A stretch of DNA of 12,555 bases from NCBI GenBank assembly GCA_019115725.1, contig DXCY01000273.1, positions 1 through 12,555 of the forward strand, written 5' to 3'. Positions within the stretch are counted from its first letter, which is position 1; the number at the start of each line of letters is the position of its first letter. Origin of the DNA: Candidatus Luteimonas excrementigallinarum. GTDB lineage: Bacteria > Pseudomonadota > Gammaproteobacteria > Xanthomonadales > Xanthomonadaceae. The position numbers and the translations under genes were made by a program. A model generated the notes under the pieces. That model did not search any database and was not told the DNA's origin. It worked only from the letters and a program-made list of their open reading frames with translations. Positions 1 to 6,900 of the stretch are shown here, one piece after another.

Positions 1-413
1 CGCGCCCGGGTATCGCCACGCGGCATCGGGCCCGCACCCGGCGGGCGCTGCCCCGGTCCGCGCCGGCGGCCGAACAGCTCTTCGAAAAAGTCGCTGAAGC
101 CGCCACCCGCACCGCCGCCGGCAAAGACTTCCTCGAAGTCGAAGCCGCCGTTGCCAAACCCGCCATGCGGCGGTCGCACCTCGTCACCGGGCCGGTAACC
201 GCGCTCACGCAGCTGGTCATAGGCCTTGCGCTTGGCCGGATCACGCAGCGCCTCGTAAGCCTCGTTGACCGCCTTGAACTTATCCTCCGCCCCGGCTTCC
301 TTGCTGACGTCCGGATGGTACTTGCGCGCCAGTCGGCGGTAGGCGGTCTTGATCTCCGTCTCACCGGCGCCGGGGCCCACGCCGAGCGTGTCGTAATAAT
401 CCTTGAACTGCAT
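1..413 (-). CDS. cbpA: CbpA-type DnaJ co-chaperone (N-terminal 137 residues, cut by window edge)
   Basis: This is a class B J-domain protein that would stimulate DnaK ATPase and deliver client proteins. The visible part reads MQFKDYYDTLGV at the start, then the J-domain helix II (AYRRLARKYHPD) with the HPD tripeptide at residues 33-35, helix III to about residue 68, and a Gly/Phe-rich linker at about 83-115. It then enters an RGD stretch that normally opens the C-terminal client-binding domain, where the window ends. The KDYY opening and the RRLARKYHPDVSKE stretch resemble E. coli CbpA more than DnaJ, so a nucleoid-associated co-chaperone is the better call, but the missing C-terminus (no zinc finger expected) cannot be checked. 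The ATG at 413-411 has an AGG six bases upstream. It lies 62 bases after the small heat-shock gene on the same strand and is probably cotranscribed from the sigma-32 promoter upstream of that gene. Confidence 0.85.
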   Translation of the reverse strand, partial: MQFKDYYDTLGVGPGAGETEIKTAYRRLARKYHPDVSKEAGAEDKFKAVNEAYEALRDPAKRKAYDQLRERGYRPGDEVRPPHGGFGNGGFDFEEVFAGGGAGGGFSDFFEELFGRRRGPGQRPPGAGPMPRGDTRA

Positions 414-443
414 CACTCACCTGACTGGTCTGGTCGGCACCGA

Positions 444-470
444 CCGGCGCCCGGATCACCCGGGCGCCGG
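444..470 (-). promoter_or_regulatory. Perfect 11-bp GC hairpin between hsp20 and cbpA
   Basis: The arms at 444-454 (CCGGCGCCCGG) and 460-470 pair perfectly around a five-base loop. The hairpin starts six bases after the hsp20 stop codon in the direction of transcription and ends about 20 bases before the cbpA Shine-Dalgarno. No T-tract follows it on the minus strand. A partial terminator or an mRNA-stabilising or processing hairpin that sets the hsp20:cbpA ratio is therefore likelier than a full terminator. A second, tighter dyad (432-437 with 440-445) overlaps its cbpA-side end and may be an alternative fold. Confidence 0.55.
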
Positions 471-475
471 GTGCA

Positions 476-937
476 TCATTTTGCCCCAGCACCCACCTGG
501 ATCCGGCGCGGGGTGCTTTCCGCACGCTTGGGGATGCTGATTTCCAGCACGCCGTTGCTGCCGGCTGCGGTCACGCCGTCCGCATCGGCACTGTCGGGCA
601 GCGCGAATCGGCGGTGGAAACTGCCATAGCGACGCTCGATGCGCGAGAACTTGCCGCCTTCCTCGCGCGTTTCGTCCTTGCGCTCACCCTTGATGCTCAG
701 GATGCCCTTGTCCATCAGCACCTCGACATCCTGCGGGTCGATGCCCGGCAGGTCGGCCAGGATCAGGAAGCGCTCCGCTTCCTCCTTGATGTCCACCCGC
801 GGTGCCCACTGGCTGGTCACCACCGACGACCCGTCGCGGTCCTCGTCGCTGAAGAACTGGTTGAATACCTGTCGAACGTCCTCCGGGAAAGCGGAAGACA
901 CCGGCCACTGCTGTGACTGACGCATCAGGTTTCTCAT
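476..937 (-). CDS. Hsp20/alpha-crystallin family small heat-shock protein
   Basis: This is an ATP-independent holdase chaperone that binds unfolding proteins as oligomers and passes them to the DnaK system. The 153-residue length is typical. A short N-terminal arm (1-43) containing FNQFF is followed by the alpha-crystallin domain from about W44 (WAPRVDIKEE) through ADLPGIDPQDVEV and KGERK to the hallmark GVLEISIPK at 129-137. The C-terminal I146-Q-V148 is the I-x-I/V motif that docks on a neighbouring dimer during oligomer assembly. The ATG at 937-935 is preceded by GGAG eight bases upstream. The gene stands first in a two-gene unit with the J-domain co-chaperone, under a sigma-32-like promoter. 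It is of the Hsp20 class, but I cannot separate an IbpA-like name from other paralogues, so no symbol is given. Confidence 0.95.
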   Translation of the reverse strand: MRNLMRQSQQWPVSSAFPEDVRQVFNQFFSDEDRDGSSVVTSQWAPRVDIKEEAERFLILADLPGIDPQDVEVLMDKGILSIKGERKDETREEGGKFSRIERRYGSFHRRFALPDSADADGVTAAGSNGVLEISIPKRAESTPRRIQVGAGAK

Positions 938-986
938 GGAATCATCTCCGTAATATCACTGTCGGCCACCGTGGGCCGTATGCCCG

Positions 987-1017
987 ATATCTGGGAGCGC
1001 AGGCGCCCGGTTTCAAG
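987..1017 (-). promoter_or_regulatory. Sigma-32 (RpoH) heat-shock promoter for hsp20-cbpA
   Basis: On the minus strand, 1017-1011 reads CTTGAAA, a perfect match to the RpoH -35 element. After a 16-base spacer, 994-987 reads CCAGATAT, matching CCCCATNT at the CC and ATAT positions. The predicted transcript would start near 980 and leave a leader of about 43 bases before the Hsp20 ATG. The promoter drives genes of exactly the class RpoH controls. I saw no CIRCE (HrcA) inverted repeat nearby. Confidence 0.8.
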
Positions 1018-1082
1018 CCTGTCCCCGCCGCCCACGTGAACCGGATAGACTGCCGGCATCGCCCCCAGACCCGGAGCCTGCC

Positions 1083-1562
1083 ATGCCCATCCAGATCGGA
1101 GATCCCATCCCGGAGGTCGTCCTCAAGCACATCGACGACGGCATCCAGGCCATCGATACGCCCACCCTGTTCGAAGACCGCAAGGTGGTGCTGTTCGCGG
1201 TGCCGGGGGCATTCACCCCCACCTGTTCGGAGCGTCACCTGCCGGGCTTCGTGGAGCATTTCGAGCAGTTCCGCGCCCGCGGTGTCGAGGTGGCCTGCAT
1301 GGCCGTGAACGATCCCTTCGTGATGCAGGCCTGGGGCAAGAGCCTGGACGTCCCACACGGCCTGCGCATGCTGTCCGACGGCAACGGCGACCTCACCCGC
1401 GCCATGGGCCTGGAGATGGACGGCAGCGCCTACGGCATGGGCCTGCGGGCCAAGCGCTTTGCCCTGTATGCCGAAGATGGGGTGGTGAAGCAGCTGTTCA
1501 TCGAGGCACCGGGCGAATTCAAGGTGTCCAGCGCCGAGCACGTGTTGGCCAATCTTCCGTAG
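1083..1562 (+). CDS. Prx5-type (type II) peroxiredoxin
   Basis: This is a thiol peroxidase that reduces hydrogen peroxide and alkyl hydroperoxides in the cytosol. Its 159 residues contain the Prx5 active-site signature PGAFTPTCS, with peroxidatic Cys48 and Thr45 three residues before it, and a conserved arginine region (LRAKRFALY, R125). A second cysteine, Cys72, lies 24 residues later, the spacing found in plant and bacterial type II peroxiredoxins. There is no C-terminal cysteine like the resolving Cys151 of human PRDX5. Recycling is therefore probably through glutaredoxin/glutathione or thioredoxin, with Cys72 as a possible resolving residue. The ATG is preceded by GGAG six bases upstream. 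It is divergent from the hsp20 unit across 145 bases, and it ends 25 bases before the convergent pbpC stop. I could not identify a convincing sigma-70 promoter for it. No glutaredoxin domain is fused. Confidence 0.93.
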   Translation: MPIQIGDPIPEVVLKHIDDGIQAIDTPTLFEDRKVVLFAVPGAFTPTCSERHLPGFVEHFEQFRARGVEVACMAVNDPFVMQAWGKSLDVPHGLRMLSDGNGDLTRAMGLEMDGSAYGMGLRAKRFALYAEDGVVKQLFIEAPGEFKVSSAEHVLANLP

Positions 1563-1587
1563 CGGAACGGCCTCCGCCCGGGACCGG

Positions 1588-3948
1588 TTATCGCAGCACC
1601 TGGAACTCCACCCGGTCCCAGGCCCCGCTGTCAGCGAGCGCGGTCAGCGTATAGCGGCCCGGCTCGCTGAACTCGTGCACGAATGGCCGCTGGCCGTCGG
1701 TCTGCGCCAGCCAGCGGCCATCCAGCAGCCACTGCACCCGCCCCTGAGCACCCAGCGTACGCAACGACAGCCGCACACCGCGCTCACTGCCGGGCGCACG
1801 CGCCAGCCGCGCGCCAGCCTGCACGCCCTCGATATGCAGCTGGGCCAGGCGCTCCCGGCCATCATCCACGCAGTCGGCGGCCAGTGCAGGAAGCCGGGCG
1901 GCAGAACGGTCCGCCGCGCCCAGCCAGGGCGACAGCAGCGCGGGCCAGCGAGCCAGCTCCGCATCGCGTGCCCGATGCGGTTCCGAACAGCGCGATGACA
2001 GCCGTCGGCCGGTCACCGCATCCACCTGAAAAGGCACCCGGCCGGCGCTCCAGAGCCTGGATTCACGTTCGGCAAAGGTGGGCGGGATGGCCCCGTCCAG
2101 CACCCAGGCATCCAGCCTGCGCCTGCACAGCGCTTCCGGCTGATCCGTGGCCGCGATTCCCAGCGGCCAGCACACCGCCTGCTCACGCACGCTGTCCGGG
2201 CGCGGCAGGGCCAGCGCATCGCCGCGCTGGCGTGGCAGGCTGTCGATCACATCAAACAGCAGCGGCAGCGCGGTGATCGCCCCGTACTGGCCGGGCAAGG
2301 GCGTGCCGTCCGGCCGCCCCACCCACACGCCCACCGTGTAGGCCCGGGTTGCGCCCAGCGCCCAGGCATCGCGGAAGCCGTAGCTGGTACCTGTTTTCCA
2401 GGCGACCCGCGGCCGGTCACGGAGATCGAATAGATCGGCACGCTCACCGGGCCGCGGTCCGGAAGACAGCGTCTCCGCCACGATCCAGGCCGCACCCGGC
2501 GACATCAGCCGGCGCTCCAGCAGCGGGGCACCGGCGGTCAGTCGCACCCGCCCCGCCCGGCCGCCGCGCACCAGCGCCGCGTGTGCTCCCACCAGATCCT
2601 CCAGGGTCGCGCCCGTTCCTCCCAGGATCAGCGGCAGGCCGGGGCCGGCCCCACGGGGGAAGCGCAGGCGGATGCCGGCATGGTCCAGGCGCGCGGCGAA
2701 GCGTCCCGGCCCGACCCGCTGCAGCAGGTCGACCGCTGGCACGTTGAGCGATTGGCGCAGCGCATCGCCGGCCGATACCGGCCCGCTGAACGCCATGCCG
2801 AAGTTGCCCGGGCGGTAGCCATCGAACGACTGTGGCGCGTCCACCATCAGGCTGGCCGAATGGATCAGGCCATCGTCCAGCGCCATGGCATACAGGAACG
2901 GCTTGAGCGTGGAGCCGGGCGAGCGCCACGCCCGCACCATGTCCACGTGGCCCAGGCGCGCGCGGTCACCGAATTCCGCCGCGCCGATATAGACCCGCGC
3001 CTCCATGGTGGCGTTGTCCACCACCAGCAGTGCCGCCGAGGTGCGCTCCGGCAGTCCGGCGAAGTACGCAGCAATCCGCTCTTCCAGCGCCCGCTGCAGG
3101 CCCGCATCGATGGTGGAATCGATCCTGCTGGCCCGGGGATCGGCGCTGCGCAGGCGCTGGGCCAGCAGCGCCGCGTGCATCGGCGGACGCAGTGCGCGCG
3201 ACACCACCGGCTCGATCAGCGCATCGTCCACCTCGGCCCGGGTCCACGCCCCCTGCGCCACCATCCTTTCCAGCAGCTTGTCCCGGGCTGCGCGGGCGCG
3301 TTCCGGATGCCGGTCCGGCCGCAGCCGGCTCGGTGCCTGGGGCAGCACGGCCAGCAGCGCCGCCTCGGCCCGCGACAGGCCGGAGGCAGGCTTGCCCAGA
3401 TAGGCCCAGCTCGCGGCTTCCACGCCTTCGATGGTGCCGCCAAACGGCGCCCGCTCCAGGTACAGGGTGAGGATCCCGGCCTTGGACAGGCGCGCCTCGA
3501 GCTGCAGCGCCCGCAGCATCTGCCGCGCCTTGCCCCAGGGCGTGCGCGAATGCGGCTCCAGGATCCGCGCCACCTGCATGGTCAGGGTGGAGCCGCCCGA
3601 CACGATGCGCCCGGCCCGCAGCCACTGCCATCCCGCGCGCGCCAATGCCGCCGGATTGATGCCCGGATGGCGGTGGAACCAGCGGTCCTCATAGGTCAGC
3701 AGCGCCTCCAGATACAGCGGCGATACCGTGTCTGGCGCAGCCGGGTGCCGCCATACGCCGTCCGCATCGGCAAACGCGCGCAGCGGGGTGCCGTCGCGCG
3801 CCACCACCACGCTGCTGGTATCGCGCGCCCGCGGCAGCGGCGGCGGGAACAGCAGGTCCAGCATCAGCAGCGCCGAGAGCACAGCGACGGTTCCCCAGCG
3901 CAGCCCCGCCAGGATCCAGCGCCTGCCCGGCGGCCGTGAGCCGGCCAC
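1588..3948 (-). CDS. pbpC: Penicillin-binding protein 1C (bifunctional GT51 transglycosylase/transpeptidase)
   Basis: This is an inner-membrane class A PBP acting on lipid II and peptidoglycan in the periplasm. The 786 residues run: a membrane anchor at about 13-35; a GT51 domain with motif 1 at 87-91 (EDRWF, catalytic Glu87) and motif 2 GGSTLTMQ at 118-125; a transpeptidase domain with S346-T-L-K349, S400-L-N402 and K518-T-G520; and a C-terminal BiPBP_C beta domain from about residue 700. The stretch from LSRAEAALLAVLPQAPSRLRP resembles E. coli PbpC closely from memory. Motif 3 has Gln143 where PBP1b-type enzymes have the second Glu (KxxE), and the usual YLN reads YLE (Glu165). The start is GTG (3948-3946), in the same reading frame as the upstream yfhM and only six sense codons after its TGA stop. 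The Shine-Dalgarno is weak, so translational coupling to yfhM is likely. Confidence 0.95.
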   Translation of the reverse strand: MAGSRPPGRRWILAGLRWGTVAVLSALLMLDLLFPPPLPRARDTSSVVVARDGTPLRAFADADGVWRHPAAPDTVSPLYLEALLTYEDRWFHRHPGINPAALARAGWQWLRAGRIVSGGSTLTMQVARILEPHSRTPWGKARQMLRALQLEARLSKAGILTLYLERAPFGGTIEGVEAASWAYLGKPASGLSRAEAALLAVLPQAPSRLRPDRHPERARAARDKLLERMVAQGAWTRAEVDDALIEPVVSRALRPPMHAALLAQRLRSADPRASRIDSTIDAGLQRALEERIAAYFAGLPERTSAALLVVDNATMEARVYIGAAEFGDRARLGHVDMVRAWRSPGSTLKPFLYAMALDDGLIHSASLMVDAPQSFDGYRPGNFGMAFSGPVSAGDALRQSLNVPAVDLLQRVGPGRFAARLDHAGIRLRFPRGAGPGLPLILGGTGATLEDLVGAHAALVRGGRAGRVRLTAGAPLLERRLMSPGAAWIVAETLSSGPRPGERADLFDLRDRPRVAWKTGTSYGFRDAWALGATRAYTVGVWVGRPDGTPLPGQYGAITALPLLFDVIDSLPRQRGDALALPRPDSVREQAVCWPLGIAATDQPEALCRRRLDAWVLDGAIPPTFAERESRLWSAGRVPFQVDAVTGRRLSSRCSEPHRARDAELARWPALLSPWLGAADRSAARLPALAADCVDDGRERLAQLHIEGVQAGARLARAPGSERGVRLSLRTLGAQGRVQWLLDGRWLAQTDGQRPFVHEFSEPGRYTLTALADSGAWDRVEFQVLR

Positions 3949-3966
3949 CTCAGCCAGAGCGGTGGG

Positions 3967-6900
3967 TCATGGCTGCACCACCGTGATGGATGCCGGCACC
4001 GCGCGTCCGACGCCGCGCAGCTCCGGCCGGTACATGTCCTCGACCATCGGCGGCGGCACCGTATAGGTGCCGGGGGTCACGGCGCGGACCAGGTAGAAGA
4101 CGCGCGCGGTGCGCCCACGATCGAGGTTGAGCGCGGCCACATAGCGATCATCGCGGAACTCCTCATGACGCAGCTCCGCCGCGCTGGAACGTTCAGCCAG
4201 GTTCACTCCCTGCACGGTCACCTCGCCCCACTGTTCGCCATCGGACAGGTTGAAGTTCTCGATCTCCAGCCCGGCCGGCAACAGGTCGGTCAGCAGGGCA
4301 TCGGGCATGGCCTGGTCGGCGGTGATCGACACCGCGACGATCAGCGCCTCGCCCTCGGCCAGCGGTCCGGGCGTCCAGGCCGAGCCATCCATGCGATGCA
4401 GGCTGCGCTCCACCCGGAGCCGGCTGAAGTCGGCCTCCGGCGCGCTGCGCGGCACCCCGGCCACTTCCAGGCTGGCGTACAGCGGCGGCTCGCTGGAAGG
4501 TTCGAAACGGACGCCCCGGGACAGTGCCGCATGGTCGAACCGGCGACCGAAGACCCGCGTGGCGGCCACCGGCTCATCGCTGTCGCCGGTCCACAGCACG
4601 CCGGCCACGCGACGGTCGCCGTATGCCGCCAGCACCTTGCCCAGGCGGGCGATGGCGATCTGTTCCTGGGTGCTCAGATAGGTCCAGCGCTGGTTGCGGC
4701 GGGCGTCCAGCTCGCGGCCGACATCGATGGCGCGTGCGGTGTACGCGGGCTTCGCGGCGCCCTGCTCGTGCACCAGGGCGATCGACAACGCGGCATCGCG
4801 CAGCGGAGTGGAATAATCCCCCAGCCAGCGCGGACGCTCCCGGCGCAGGGCGAAGCCCTCGGCAATGGCCTTGTCGCCCCGCGCGGTATCGCCCTGCATG
4901 CGCAGCGCCAGGCCCAGCCGCACCAGCGGCAGCCCGCTGAGCGCGGCCCCGGACTGATTGTCGAACAGCGCCCGCAGCGTGCCGAGCGGTGCGCGGTTCA
5001 CCCGCGCCAGGACAAAGCCAGCGTGGGCCTGGTAGGCGAACTTGAGGTACGGGCGGTGATCCTGCCCGTAGAACTCCTGGCCGCCGGCCAGCAGATCCTC
5101 GTTGAGCCGCTCCAGCGCCTTCTGCAGCACCGTTTCCGGCACCGCGAAGCCTGCATCGCGGGCATCCAGCAGGAACTCGGCCACGTACGGCGTCAGCACC
5201 GGATTCACCGGGCCGCTGCTGCCCCACATGGAGAAGTGGCCGTTGCCGGCCTGCATCGATGCCAGCCGCCCGAAAGCCGCCTGCACGGTGCGCTGCCGCA
5301 ACTCCGCGTCCACATCCTCCAGGCCCAGCATCGACACCGTGGCGTCGTCGAGCATCAGCGCCGCATAGCCGCGGCTGGCGGTCTGCTCGGCGCAGCCGTA
5401 GGGATAGTGCAGCGCGCCCTGCAGCGCGGCGGCGAACGGGATCGGTGGAAACGCGCTGAGGCTCATCTGCGCTTGCACGGAACCGGGCATCAGCCCTTCG
5501 GCAAGCGAGGCATCCATGCGCACGGCCGCCGGCGTCTCCAGCACGCGGGTATCGGCACGGAGCACCGCGGGCCAAGCCGCGCGTACCGGCAGGTCATGGC
5601 GCCGGTCCACGCTTTCGCCATTGCCTTCCACCCGCACACGCACCCGGGCAGTGGCGTAATCGTTCGCGGCGCTCAGCGGGAAGCTGAGTGTCGCGCTGTC
5701 CCCGGCCTCCAGCTGCAGCGTCCGCTCGCCGCCACCCACCGCCAGTGGTCCTTCTCCATCTACCCGCACGCGGAAACTGCCTTCGCGGCCGGTGAAGTTG
5801 CCCACGTCCAGGGTCAGGGTGCTGCGATCGCCCGGCGCCAGCACGCGCGGCATGCTGGCCTCGGCCACGATCGGCGCCCGCACCACGGTTTCCGCATCGC
5901 GGTTGCCGTAGGCCTCATCCGACCACACCAGCGCCGAAACGCGCAGGGTGCCGTTGAAATCCGGCACCGGCAGTTCAACCGTGGCGTTGCCCTGGGCATC
6001 GAGCTGCACCGGCCCGGAGAACAGATCCACCGTCTGCACCCGTGCGGTGGGACGGCGCGCGTGGGGCAGCGCATCCAGCGCCATGTCGCCACCAAAACGG
6101 ATGCGGGCGGTACCGCCCTCGTGGCTCTCGATCACCCGGCCGTACACGTCCCAGGCATCAATCCCGAAACGGCGCTGCTGGAAGAAGTGCGCCACCGCGT
6201 CCGGCACCGGGAACCGGGTGATGTTGGTGATGCCGATATCCACCGCCGAAACCGTGGCATGCGCCTGCTGGCCGGCCAGCGCGGGCACGCCCAGCGTCAC
6301 CCGCAGCGGCTGCTCCGGACGCACCTGGCCGGCCACCTTCAGCCCCACCGCCAAGCGCCGGTCACGCCGGTCCATGGGCACGTGCACCACGCCCACCGCA
6401 CGTGCCGGGGTGGTGACGTCAACGGCGCGGCCGCCGCGGAACACCAGCGCAGTCACGTACACATCGTGGCGCTCCCAGTCTTCGGTGACGGGAATGCGGA
6501 AGGTGCTGCCCGGCTCGGCATCGATCGCCTGCACATGCAGCAGGCGGTCGGTTTCCACCAGCAGCAGGCCCTTGCCGGGATGAGGCGGGGTGACCGTGAC
6601 TTCCAGCGTGTCGCCGGCCCGGTAGGCGGTCTGGTCCAGCGCCAGCTTGACCTTGTCCGGCCGGGCGTCGAGGCCGCGGTTCTGGTCGTCCCAGCTCCAG
6701 CCGGCGCGGAACGGATGGCGCATCACCAGACCGGTTACCGGGTCCTTCACCTCCAGCCGGTATTCGCCCCACTCCACCGGGAAGTCCAGGCGCGTTGCGC
6801 TCTGGCCGGCATCCACGGTGCGCGTTTCCACCTTTTCAAAACGGCGGGTGAAGTCGTAATTCCAGCCGCCCTCATCGTCGTGGCGCCAGTGATAGTCACG

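Noticed and set aside
938..980. Possible RNA thermometer in the hsp20 leader, including the dyad at 963-978.
   Set aside because: The dyad lies far from the GGAG site at 946-949 and nothing in the leader pairs with that site. There is no FourU run or ROSE-like U-G-C-U element. Sigma-32 control explains heat regulation adequately.
1023..1051. TAGACT at 1046-1051 as a -10 box for the peroxiredoxin gene.
   Set aside because: It matches only four of six consensus positions and no -35-like hexamer lies at the right distance.
1559..1577. A second GTAG plus short stem (GCGGA/TCCGC) at the peroxiredoxin stop codon, like the REP-like element after mtnA.
   Set aside because: The stem is only five pairs with a different sequence, and it overlaps the GTAG. 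It may help terminate the convergent transcripts, but it is too weak to call a repeat or terminator.
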